Positions 1 to 6,260 of a stretch of 6,564 bases of DNA are shown piece by piece (positions within the stretch are counted from its first letter, which is position 1; each line of letters opens with the position of its first letter). The notes under the pieces were generated by a model. It searched no databases and was not told where the DNA came from. It saw only the letters and a list, made by a program, of their open reading frames with translations. Source of the stretch: Acetatifactor sp. (lineage in GTDB: Bacteria > Bacillota > Clostridia > Lachnospirales > Lachnospiraceae); the NCBI GenBank assembly GCA_016303085.1, contig JAEDMI010000140.1, forward strand, positions 1 through 6,564, read 5' to 3'. The translations under genes were made by a program, and so were the position numbers.

Positions 1-555
1 AAGCTGACAGCTCTCTACCTGACCGGGCAGTATGTACTTACAAATGACTCTGTGATTGGCGTCCTCCAGACATCCAAGTTCTACCTTATTTTCCGGCTTT
101 ACGATAACTACCCCCTCTTCGGGAATACCTTCCGGCTTAATCAGTACTGTAGGGCAGGTTCTGTGGGCCGGCGCGGAATTCAAATAAAATTTGGCGGGAT
201 GGGAAGCATCTTTGCTTGCAAAGATAATCTCCTTTGAACCCATGCCGATATACATAGCCTCCTTAAATCCTACCTGATAAACCTTGCCGTCTACGGTAAT
301 GGTTCCCGCTCCTCCGATATTGATGACACCAAGCTCTCTTCTCTGACAGAAATATTCCGCGCGAAGTTCATCACCTGCCGTCAAAGTCAGGGGCTTTACA
401 GGCACCGCCGCACCTGTAATGATTCTGTCGATGTGACTGTATACCAGTTTAATTTCACCGGGCACGAAAAGATTCTGAATTAAGAACTCTTCTCTCAAAC
501 GATCCGTGGTATAATGCTTCACATCTCTTGGGGATACTGCTGTTCTAAGTTCCAC
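1..555 (-). CDS. kduI: 4-deoxy-L-threo-5-hexosulose-uronate ketol-isomerase (KduI), 5' part only
   Basis: KduI is a cytosolic enzyme that isomerises 5-keto-4-deoxyuronate (from unsaturated galacturonate, pectin breakdown) to 2,5-diketo-3-deoxygluconate, which KduD then reduces. Reading leftwards from a GTG at 553-555, 185 codons stay open to the window edge. The product shows hallmark KduI stretches that I recall from the E. coli protein: YSHIDRIITG near residue 40, RRELGVINIGGAGTITVDG near residue 75, and PAKFYLNSAPAH near residue 123. The family is about 275-280 residues, so about two thirds is visible. The C-terminal cupin with the zinc ligands (HxHxxE and a further His) lies outside the window and cannot be checked. 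An in-frame TAA two codons upstream of the GTG rules out a longer start. It is transcribed divergently from the AraC-type gene at 853-1710, with an operator-like palindrome over its promoter. Confidence 0.95.
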   Translation of the reverse strand, partial: MELRTAVSPRDVKHYTTDRLREEFLIQNLFVPGEIKLVYSHIDRIITGAAVPVKPLTLTAGDELRAEYFCQRRELGVINIGGAGTITVDGKVYQVGFKEAMYIGMGSKEIIFASKDASHPAKFYLNSAPAHRTCPTVLIKPEGIPEEGVVIVKPENKVELGCLEDANHRVICKYILPGQVESCQL

Positions 556-563
556 TGATTACA

Positions 564-573
564 CCTCTCCTTC
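564..573 (-). promoter_or_regulatory. Ribosome binding site that fixes the GTG start of kduI
   Basis: On the minus strand this reads GAAGGAGAGG, a near-perfect Shine-Dalgarno sequence about 8-11 nt before the GTG at 553-555. No ATG lies in frame between it and the conserved N-terminus, so GTG is the supported start. Confidence 0.8.
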
Positions 574-590
574 TGAAATGATACCGAATC

Positions 591-606
591 ATGTAAGTGC
601 TTACAT
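591..606. promoter_or_regulatory. LacI-family / cre-like operator at the kduI promoter
   Basis: ATGTAAG-TG-CTTACAT is a perfect 7-bp inverted repeat around a 2-bp centre. It resembles LacI-family sites and catabolite-responsive elements of Firmicutes, which are similar palindromes usually centred on CG. Its right end overlaps the last two bases of the kduI -10 (605-610, minus strand), so a bound protein would block initiation. Candidates are a KdgR-like LacI regulator or CcpA; neither is encoded in the window. The palindrome is seen; the binding protein is inferred. Confidence 0.7.
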
Positions 607-613
607 TATAACA
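605..613 (-). promoter_or_regulatory. kduI promoter, extended -10
   Basis: The minus strand reads TGTTATAAT, a consensus TATAAT (605-610) with the TG of an extended -10. No convincing -35 is found 16-18 bp further up; the best is a weak ATGGAA-like match. That fits an extended -10 promoter or one helped by an activator. Transcription would begin near 598 and leave a leader of about 40 nt before the GTG. Confidence 0.65.
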
Positions 614-654
614 TACAGTAAAAAGCATTTCCATATGATTTTCTGTTTTTCACA

Positions 655-708
655 AGAATTTTTCGGTACTTTCTGATTCTGTAGCTTTAGTATAGCCGAA
701 AAAATTCT
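655..708. repeat. Long imperfect inverted repeat between the divergent promoters
   Basis: The left arm AGAATTTTTCGGTACT (655-670) is matched in reverse complement by 689-708, with one extra T and a 3-base bulge, around an 18-base centre. All 16 left-arm bases have partners. It lies upstream of both the kduI promoter and the plus-strand promoter, so neither transcript should contain it. A protein-binding site or a cruciform-prone element is more likely than a terminator. Confidence 0.55.
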
Positions 709-747
709 CCAAATCTATTCAAATATTTCTCAAAACCTTGCAAATCT
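697..747. promoter_or_regulatory. Helically phased CAAA / A-tract series upstream of the AraC-type gene
   Basis: CAAATCT (710), CAAATAT (720), CAAAACC (731) and CAAATCT (741) begin 10, 11 and 10 bp apart, and a longer A-tract (699-704) precedes them in phase. The two exact CAAATCT copies are 31 bp apart, close to three helical turns. The last copy overlaps the -35 at 738-743. This spacing suits bent DNA or tandem same-face protein sites, as AraC-family activators often use. The repeats are seen; the function is inferred. Confidence 0.5.
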
Positions 748-766
748 TGAACACATCACATATACT
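738..766 (+). promoter_or_regulatory. Sigma-A-type promoter of the AraC-family gene
   Basis: TTGCAA (738-743), a 17-bp spacer and TATACT (761-766) make a good housekeeping promoter. The start would be near 773, giving a leader of about 80 nt before the ATG at 853. The -35 overlaps the last phased CAAATCT repeat. Confidence 0.6.
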
Positions 767-852
767 TACATTAATACAAGCCAAATTTTGTAAACTCTTT
801 CCTGTCGATATTACACATCATTCGGCAGAACGTATCATGGATAGGAGAATTT

Positions 853-1710
853 ATGGAAGAACTGACATCCTGCAAAATTGCCATCGAAAACTGCCAGCGC
901 ACCAAAACCTTTTCCGTGGCTCATCTTTATAAAGAAGAAAAAGCCATGGAGATGCATATCCATGACTGCTATGAACTGTATTATTCTATTTCCGGCGGAA
1001 AGCAGTTTCTTATCGACAACCGCTTCTATTCCATCGCTCCGGGAGATTTGTTCATCATCAACCAATATGAAAGTCACAAGCTGACTCAGATTGACAATCA
1101 GCTGCATGAGCGCATTGTCCTGTCCATCCACCCGGACTACACCAAGCGCCTGTCCACCCCCGAAACCGATTTGGATTCCTGCTTTTCCGACAGATACGCA
1201 GGCTTTCAGCACAAACTGTCTCTGAACAAGGAACAGCAGAAACGGTTCCTGTACTATGTCAATAAAATCACCTCAACCAAGGGCTATGCCCATGACATAG
1301 TGGAGCAGGCTGCTTTCATGGAACTGTTGGTGATGATAAATACACTTTCCAATGCCAACGCCGCCGAGTCTCAGGAAAGTGAATTCAAATACAACCACCA
1401 GGTAGACGACATTCTTGCCTTTATCAACCAGAACATTGCCCAGCCCATCACCGTGGAACAGTTGGCAGAAAACTTCTTTTTAAGCGAATCCTACATCTGC
1501 CGCATTTTCAAACAGGCCACCGGTACCACCATCGGAAAATATGTAACCGCTCGCCGTATCAGCATCGCGAAGGCTGCCCTGAGCGAAGGAGCCGGTGTAA
1601 ACGCTGCCTTTGAAAGAAGCGGCTTCGGGGATTACAGCAGTTTCTTTAAGGCCTTCACCAAGGCGGTGGGAGTATCACCAAAAAAATACGCAAATTTGAG
1701 CGTGAGCTAA
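853..1710 (+). CDS. AraC-family transcriptional regulator with N-terminal cupin sensor
   Basis: This is a 285-residue DNA-binding regulator of the usual AraC/XylS one-component size. Residues about 15-95 form an AraC-type cupin, with the MHIHDCYELYY motif (H35, H37, E41), a SGGK turn and the PGDLFIIN strand (63-70), expected to bind a sugar or related effector. Residues about 183-283 hold the two helix-turn-helix units: TVEQLAENFFLSESYICRIFK (200-220) and the second around NAAFERSGFGDYSSFFKAF (250-268), ending in the typical GVSPKKY. The start is ATG at 853, preceded by AGGAGA at about 842. It lies divergent to kduI with a 297-bp shared control region, so control of kduI-linked uronate or pectin genes is the natural guess; the true effector is unknown. 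It is followed at once by a hairpin terminator. The family is certain, the target inferred. Confidence 0.93.
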   Translation: MEELTSCKIAIENCQRTKTFSVAHLYKEEKAMEMHIHDCYELYYSISGGKQFLIDNRFYSIAPGDLFIINQYESHKLTQIDNQLHERIVLSIHPDYTKRLSTPETDLDSCFSDRYAGFQHKLSLNKEQQKRFLYYVNKITSTKGYAHDIVEQAAFMELLVMINTLSNANAAESQESEFKYNHQVDDILAFINQNIAQPITVEQLAENFFLSESYICRIFKQATGTTIGKYVTARRISIAKAALSEGAGVNAAFERSGFGDYSSFFKAFTKAVGVSPKKYANLSVS

Positions 1711-1739
1711 AACAAGGGGCGCGCTGCCGCCCCTGTTTT
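1709..1739. terminator. Bidirectional intrinsic terminator between convergent genes
   Basis: GGGGCG (1716-1721) pairs with CGCCCC (1728-1733) around a 6-base loop, and flanking AAAACA (1709-1714) pairs with TGTTTT (1734-1739), leaving one bulged A. There is a T-rich tail on either strand. It begins inside the stop codon of the AraC-type gene and lies 7 bp beyond the stop of the minus-strand thioesterase gene, so it can serve both transcripts. Confidence 0.85.
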
Positions 1740-1746
1740 GTCCGCA

Positions 1747-2259
1747 CTATTTTCCCAACCGTTCAAAATCAATCTCCCTGACATCATCCTCTATCAGATA
1801 ACACATTTCCTCATGGCAATCCACATCCGCCGCAATCTGCGAAACCTCCAGCTTAATATACTTCACCTCAGCATTTGCCAGAAGTGTGCCGGATTTATCG
1901 TAAATACCTGCCTGAATGGTAGCAAACTTAGGTGTTTCTTTCTCCACAATTCCTCTGCCTATCAAATCCTCGTTATAAGGAACAGGCTTTCTGTATTTTA
2001 CCTCCAGACTCATGGTCACGCCAAAGATGCTCTCGTCCCCGTTTGTCCACAAAGCCCTCAGACCCAGTTCGTCCAGCATAGTAGCAACCAATCCGCCGTG
2101 GACTCTCCGGGGAAAGCTCTGGTGATTCTCGTTATAACGAAAAAGTGTTATGACGCTACCGTCCTCCATATTATAGAACTGGGCATGCAGCCCGATAGGA
2201 TTGTCCATACCACAGATAATGCACATTTTGCTGTTTCTCTGTTTACCCACTACTTTCAC
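1747..2259 (-). CDS. PaaI-type hotdog-fold thioesterase
   Basis: This 170-residue protein belongs to the hotdog-fold acyl-CoA thioesterase superfamily (PaaI/4HBT-like). Its likely role is hydrolysis of an acyl- or aryl-CoA thioester in the cytosol; the substrate cannot be read from sequence. The family signature RRVHGGLVATMLDELG (51-66) contains the HGG turn and the acidic pair D63/E64 expected at the active site. The strand FGVTMSLEVKYRKPV (79-93) and the final ANAEVKYI strand complete the fold. The N-terminus has a CIICG motif (13-17) followed by NPIGL, common in clostridial members. The C-terminal 30 residues are acidic and lie outside the core. Its GTG start at 2257-2259 overlaps the stop of the mazG-like gene (GTGA), with GGAGG about 9 nt before it, so it is probably translationally coupled. 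An ATG at codon 12 is a less likely start. Confidence 0.85.
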   Translation of the reverse strand: MKVVGKQRNSKMCIICGMDNPIGLHAQFYNMEDGSVITLFRYNENHQSFPRRVHGGLVATMLDELGLRALWTNGDESIFGVTMSLEVKYRKPVPYNEDLIGRGIVEKETPKFATIQAGIYDKSGTLLANAEVKYIKLEVSQIAADVDCHEEMCYLIEDDVREIDFERLGK

Positions 2260-2744
2260 GCATGTTCCTCCGTTTCACGGTTCACGCTCTCCCCGCAGGA
2301 CACATGACAAGAATTTCCTGCTGTAGCCTTGCGCTCCTTCTCAATCCGCTTTACCTCTTTCCAAAGTTCCAGTGCCTCCTCCGGTGTCTCGGGTTGCTTG
2401 ACATCACCAAACACATGAGGATGCCTGCGAATCAATTTCTCGGACAGCATCTGTACCACGTCAGAAAAATCAAAAGCACCTCTCTCCTTCGCAATCTCGC
2501 AGTGTACCAACACCTGCATCAAGAGGTCTCCCAGTTCTTCGCACAGATTCTCGTCATCCTGCTTATCGATAGCCTGAAGAACCTCCTCGGATTCCTCGTT
2601 TAAGCACTCTTTCAAAGATTCATGTGTCTGCGCCCTGTCCCAGGAGCATCCTTCCGGACTGCGCAGCACTGTAATAATCTCCAAAAGTTCCTCCATATTA
2701 TGAGGAGCATTTTCTTTATATACTTTGCCGTTATGTTCTCGCAT
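2256..2744 (-). CDS. mazG: MazG-family nucleoside triphosphate pyrophosphohydrolase, single-domain
   Basis: MazG proteins split NTPs or dNTPs, often damaged or non-canonical ones, to NMP and pyrophosphate. The 162-residue product has the signature SPEGCSWDRAQTHESL (29-44), then EESEE (50-54) and EELGD (69-73), giving the EExxE...ExxD metal-binding set (E50, E51, E54, E70, D73). RRHPHVFGD (106-114) is also typical. E. coli MazG has two such domains in about 263 residues; this is the one-domain form, with a weakly conserved tail after about 140. Its ATG is at 2742-2744, with a purine-rich AGGGG ribosome site about 8 nt upstream. It begins 49 nt after the kinase gene with no terminator between, and ends overlapping the thioesterase gene. 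The family is sure; the exact nucleotide substrate is unknown. Confidence 0.92.
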   Translation of the reverse strand: MREHNGKVYKENAPHNMEELLEIITVLRSPEGCSWDRAQTHESLKECLNEESEEVLQAIDKQDDENLCEELGDLLMQVLVHCEIAKERGAFDFSDVVQMLSEKLIRRHPHVFGDVKQPETPEEALELWKEVKRIEKERKATAGNSCHVSCGESVNRETEEHA

Positions 2745-2793
2745 TTTATACCCCTGCCTTTCTTTGTACTAATACCTTTCGTTTCTTATCACA

Positions 2794-5700
2794 TCACACG
2801 CTGCTAACGGTATTCAATCTGTCACACAGTTCCTCCGTCAATCGCATGACATCCTCCATGGCAACATCGCGCACATACGTTCCAAGTTCTTTTATCACAG
2901 GCTTAAGTTCCTCCGGGAAAGCAAAGCTTTCCAGCTCCTTCATGGCACAATCCGCAGCATCCAAATCAAATCCGTCAACCGCGTCATGCAGTCTCATAAG
3001 TGTCTCACACATTTTTCGGGTTGTCACCCGGGTCATACCATCCGCCTCCGGCTTTCTATAGGGAGCCAGCAACAATTCATAACTTCGGTACAATTCCAGA
3101 AGCGCAGGAAACTCCTCCTTGATTTCATCTGTCTTTCCCTCATTTCCAAGCTGTTCCATCCGATAGAATTTCTGCGACAGTTCCATGGCACCTATCATGC
3201 GAGCTGTATTCTTTAGAGCATGCACCTCAATTGTGTAATCCCGAATCCGGTCTTCCTGAAGACACTGTTCCAGCTTTGTACACTTCGGTTCAATAAGTCT
3301 GTGAAAATCTCCCAACAGTTCCAGAAAAAGTTTCTGAGAGCCGCAGTTCTTCAGCCCTTCTTCCACATCCAATCCTTTAATGTCTGCAATCCCGCTATTT
3401 TCCTTGGTCTCCGGCAATCCGGTACTCTCATCCTCATCCACCTTCGATGGTACAATCAGCTCTTTGGGCAGCCACGACAGAATGCATTTCATCAATTCCT
3501 TCATTCGGATTGGTTTTGCAATAAAACCATCCATCTTTCCCTTTATAAACATCTCCTTTGCTTCCACTGTGGCATTGGCTGACAGAGCAATAATCGGAAG
3601 CTTCTGATAATATTCTCCATCCAGTGCCCGGATAGCTGCCGTAGCCTCCAATCCATCCATCACCGGCATCATATGGTCCATAAACACCAGGTCATAATGC
3701 TTCTCCTTCACCATCTGTACCGCATGCTGCCCGTCCTCTGCTGTATCAATATGCATCTCAAAGGGTGCCAAAAGTCCTTTTGCCACTTTGAGATTCATCT
3801 CATTATCGTCCACCACAAGAACAAAGGCTCCCGGTGCGGTAAACTTTATGTCCTCTTCTGTAACATTATGATACACCAACTCTTCTTGATTGACTAACTG
3901 GCAAAAATTCAGGCTGTACAGTGGCTTATTGATGACAGTAACATTTTTCCCGGAAATGTTCTCAAGCATCGGATTCTGAAGTATGCAAAACGTGCATTTA
4001 CTATCGCAATTCGGCTCCTCAGGAACAGACTGTATGCAATCTGTAATCATAAAATCTGTCTTTATCCCTGCTTCTTTCTTCCACTCTGTGCAGGAAATAC
4101 CATACGACATTGCCAGTTCCTGCACCTGCTTCTTCAAATACTCATTTGCAATACACAACGAAATCTTACTATCCCTACCATTCTTCCCGACTTCAGCCGC
4201 CGGCTTTGAATCCACAAGTTTCTGGGGAAGTTCAAAATAAAAGGTACTTCCCTGTCCAAAGACACTTCGAACACCAATGGTTCCGTGCATCAGCCCAATC
4301 AGCTGCTTCGAAATAGCAAGTCCAAGCCCGGTACCTTCTTTATTCCGATTCTTCTTCATATCCACCTGTTGGAAAGAAGTAAATAGTTTCCCGATATCTT
4401 CCTCCCTAATTCCCTGTCCGCTGTCCTGCACTTCAAAATACAGGCAGACCCACTCCTCTTTTGACGGTTTCACACTTACCTTGAGCCGCACATACCCGCT
4501 TTCTGTGAATTTAATAGCATTGTTCATAAGGTTGATGATTACCTGTCTTAACCGCTGTCCGTCTCCGTACAGTTTCGTCGGCATCTTAGGATCAATGTCA
4601 TACAGAAGTTCTACCGGTTTACTTCCGATTCGGTTCAGAAAAATGATGGCCAAATCATGAAACATGGACATTGGCTCGTAAATATCCTCAATAATTTCCA
4701 GCTTGCCTGACTCAATTTTGGAAAAATCCAGAATGTCATTGATAATAGATAGCAATGCATCGCCGGAATTCTTAATATTATTAAGATATTCCTTCGCATT
4801 TTGAGGTAGCTTCTCCCTAAGAAGAATCTCTGTCATTCCCACAATTGCATTCATCGGTGTCCGTATCTCATGAGACATAGTGGATAAGAACTGCGACTTT
4901 GCGGTATTCGCGTCATCTGCCCGTTCCTTTTCTTTCCTAAGCTGTTCCATGTACTCTTCCACCATCTTCAAATGATTTTGCTTTTCCGTATCATCAACCA
5001 TTTCCACATAGTATCCGATTCTGGAAGTGCCTTTCCGATTGTAGAAGAACTTTACACTGTACTTTATTGTCCTATTTTCGTACGGAAGAAAAAACTCATC
5101 CTGTTTTCCGCTTTCGATGATTTGCATAACATTTTTAACAAATTGAGATTGATCTTCCTCAATGCCCCTGTCGACTTGTAGTTCCGCAAGAGTCGGTTCC
5201 CATTTTTCCGCCACCTCATTGCTGCCCATATAGTGCATATTCTTATCGATTAAGACAAATCCATACTCTTTGGACTTGCTGTAATAATCTGACACCACCG
5301 CTGAAATATCATATTTTTTGATCCTGCTTACCAGACAAAACAGGCCGCACTCTGTTAATAAATAAGCGAACGGCATAAGCTTTACGGTTACCTTTAGCAG
5401 CATCTCTATAAAGTATGTAATGATATCGATAGAGCAGATAACAGCAAGTCCCAAAGCCGTTATATAAGAAACATCCCTTTTCCTCCTGTAAGTCCAAATT
5501 ATTACAGCATAAGTAGCCATAATAAACATAACCATGCCCAGAGTGTATAAATTATGAAAAGGTCCGTATTCCTTCATCAGTCTTGTATATTTTCCTGAAG
5601 TATCCAACCATACCGAAAGATAATTCAACTTATTTTTTCCGGAAGTGCATACAAGCAAAAAAGAGCTGAGGCAACAAATAAGTTCCAACGCCACCATCCA

Positions 5701-5967
5701 GCTTTTTTGTCTGACATGGCATATGTTACAAACTCCAAGCAACATAAGAAATGGAATAAAGCATCCACCAAGATAAGTAATAGAATTTGCCAACAACGCA
5801 CCTTCCAGAGTTTGCGAACGCAGCAAATGGAGGTATCCGAAGTCACATATGGTTATCATCAAATATATCAGTGCATATATGGAGCTTACTTTATAGTCAA
5901 ATTGCTTGATAGTCAACACCAACATCAGCCCGGATGCAAAAAGTGATAAAATATATAACAATATCAT
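2794..5967 (-). CDS. 7TM hybrid sensor histidine kinase with degenerate receiver, receiver and HPt
   Basis: This 1057-residue membrane phosphorelay kinase starts at ATG 5965-5967, 8 nt after a strong AAGGAG. Domains in order: about seven membrane segments (1-215), matching the 7TM histidine-kinase N-terminal sensor type; a PAS-like region (230-325); a charged coiled coil (328-357); HisKA with FLSTMSHEIRTPMNA, phospho-accepting H366; HATPase with N-box N483, DSGQGI (515-520) and GTGLGL (545-550). Next comes a degenerate receiver (about 600-700), in which the acidic pair is replaced by A607/N608 but D643 and K681-P682 remain. It carries a CX3CX2C motif (C654, C658, C661). An intact receiver follows (715-832; D720, D721, D764, S796, K818), then an HPt domain with HALKNTARMIGA (H916) and an uncharacterised helical tail (975-1057). 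The expected relay is H366 to D764 to H916. No partner response regulator is in the window. The signal is unknown. It heads a likely operon with the mazG-like and thioesterase genes. Confidence 0.93.
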   Translation of the reverse strand: MILLYILSLFASGLMLVLTIKQFDYKVSSIYALIYLMITICDFGYLHLLRSQTLEGALLANSITYLGGCFIPFLMLLGVCNICHVRQKSWMVALELICCLSSFLLVCTSGKNKLNYLSVWLDTSGKYTRLMKEYGPFHNLYTLGMVMFIMATYAVIIWTYRRKRDVSYITALGLAVICSIDIITYFIEMLLKVTVKLMPFAYLLTECGLFCLVSRIKKYDISAVVSDYYSKSKEYGFVLIDKNMHYMGSNEVAEKWEPTLAELQVDRGIEEDQSQFVKNVMQIIESGKQDEFFLPYENRTIKYSVKFFYNRKGTSRIGYYVEMVDDTEKQNHLKMVEEYMEQLRKEKERADDANTAKSQFLSTMSHEIRTPMNAIVGMTEILLREKLPQNAKEYLNNIKNSGDALLSIINDILDFSKIESGKLEIIEDIYEPMSMFHDLAIIFLNRIGSKPVELLYDIDPKMPTKLYGDGQRLRQVIINLMNNAIKFTESGYVRLKVSVKPSKEEWVCLYFEVQDSGQGIREEDIGKLFTSFQQVDMKKNRNKEGTGLGLAISKQLIGLMHGTIGVRSVFGQGSTFYFELPQKLVDSKPAAEVGKNGRDSKISLCIANEYLKKQVQELAMSYGISCTEWKKEAGIKTDFMITDCIQSVPEEPNCDSKCTFCILQNPMLENISGKNVTVINKPLYSLNFCQLVNQEELVYHNVTEEDIKFTAPGAFVLVVDDNEMNLKVAKGLLAPFEMHIDTAEDGQHAVQMVKEKHYDLVFMDHMMPVMDGLEATAAIRALDGEYYQKLPIIALSANATVEAKEMFIKGKMDGFIAKPIRMKELMKCILSWLPKELIVPSKVDEDESTGLPETKENSGIADIKGLDVEEGLKNCGSQKLFLELLGDFHRLIEPKCTKLEQCLQEDRIRDYTIEVHALKNTARMIGAMELSQKFYRMEQLGNEGKTDEIKEEFPALLELYRSYELLLAPYRKPEADGMTRVTTRKMCETLMRLHDAVDGFDLDAADCAMKELESFAFPEELKPVIKELGTYVRDVAMEDVMRLTEELCDRLNTVSSV

Positions 5968-6090
5968 GCTTTCATCTCCTTACTCACGTCTTATGCATAT
6001 CCCTTTAGGTTCGGCTGCCCCGTTCAAAAACGCTCTACAGGTTCCCTTTTCAAAGAATATCGTTCAATATATATTGTTTGTTATACATCG
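5968..6090 (-). promoter_or_regulatory. Long 5' leader of the kinase operon, possibly structured; no known riboswitch recognised
   Basis: From the predicted start near 6090 to the ATG is about 120 nt. In the minus-strand RNA, AUAUUCUUU (6052-6060) can pair over 9 bp, including G-U pairs, with AAGGGAUAU (5997-6005). The enclosed region holds a CGUU-UUUG-AACG hairpin (6021-6032) and two GAACCT copies (6007-6012 and 6039-6044) in single-strand positions. I compared it by eye with c-di-GMP, TPP, preQ1 and other riboswitch cores and found no match. Whether it is a structured RNA is inference. Confidence 0.35.
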
Positions 6091-6096
6091 AATAAC
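6065..6096. repeat. Two adjacent palindromes at the kinase transcription start
   Basis: CAATATATATTG (6065-6076) is a perfect 12-bp palindrome. GTTAT (6080-6084) and ATAAC (6092-6096) form a second inverted repeat with a 7-bp centre. They lie from just below the -10 (6097-6102) through the predicted start. They could be operators, although AT-rich palindromes also arise by chance. Confidence 0.4.
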
Positions 6097-6125
6097 ATTA
6101 TACTTCTCACAATGTAGGTTGTCAT
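6097..6125 (-). promoter_or_regulatory. Sigma-A-type promoter of the kinase-mazG-thioesterase operon
   Basis: On the minus strand ATGACA (6120-6125), a 17-bp spacer and a perfect TATAAT (6097-6102) form a near-consensus housekeeping promoter. The expected start is near 6090. It is separated from upstream purC by the terminator at 6204-6238. Confidence 0.7.
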
Positions 6126-6203
6126 TAACATCCTTAAAAGTATTATTTAGCTTCCTCCATTGTTATTCGCTTTTCAATTATGTAAATATATTTTCTGATT
6201 TAC

Positions 6204-6238
6204 AAAAAGCGGCAAAAGGATTTTTTGTCCTATGCCGC
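6204..6238 (-). terminator. Intrinsic terminator of purC
   Basis: In minus-strand RNA, GCGGCA (6233-6238) pairs with UGCCGC (6209-6214). An inner AGGA/UCCU helix and an A-rich loop complete the stem, and a run of five U follows (6204-6208). It begins 22 nt past the purC stop and isolates it from the kinase promoter. Confidence 0.85.
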
Positions 6239-6260
6239 CTTCTCCCATTGGTATAATATA

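Noticed and set aside
835..1212. Minus-strand frame of 125 codons opposite the AraC-family N-terminus
   Set aside because: It lies entirely antisense to the well-supported cupin domain and shows no recognisable motif or start signal.
2745..2793. Possible separate promoter for the mazG-like gene in the 49-nt gap
   Set aside because: TATAAA occurs just before the ATG, but it would leave no room for a leader and has no -35 partner. The ribosome binding site alone explains the gap.
3985..4008. Radical-SAM enzyme signature
   Set aside because: The CX3CX2C spacing is present, but it lies within a degenerate receiver of a kinase with none of the other radical-SAM motifs or TIM-barrel context. It is kept only as a cysteine-cluster observation.
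2262..4660. Many plus-strand open frames of 70-127 codons opposite mazG and the kinase
   Set aside because: The minus-strand proteins here are clear family members with conserved motifs. The opposing frames have low-complexity Ser/Phe/His-rich products and no consistent start signals, so they are shadows.
5968..6060. Possible c-di-GMP or TPP riboswitch in the kinase leader
   Set aside because: The G-rich GGGGCAGCC stretch recalls one arm of the c-di-GMP-I aptamer, but the GCAAAGCC-type partner and the conserved core are missing. TPP core elements are also absent.
6050..6088. A 12-codon minus-strand frame (ATG at 6086-6088) at the predicted kinase transcript start
   Set aside because: It would be an upstream leader peptide, but it has no ribosome binding site and would be nearly leaderless. 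I cannot support translation.
5906..6256. Open frame of 116 codons on the plus strand across the kinase leader
   Set aside because: It runs antisense to the kinase start, its promoter and the purC terminator, shows no protein-family character and has no ribosome binding site. It is a chance frame in AT-rich DNA.
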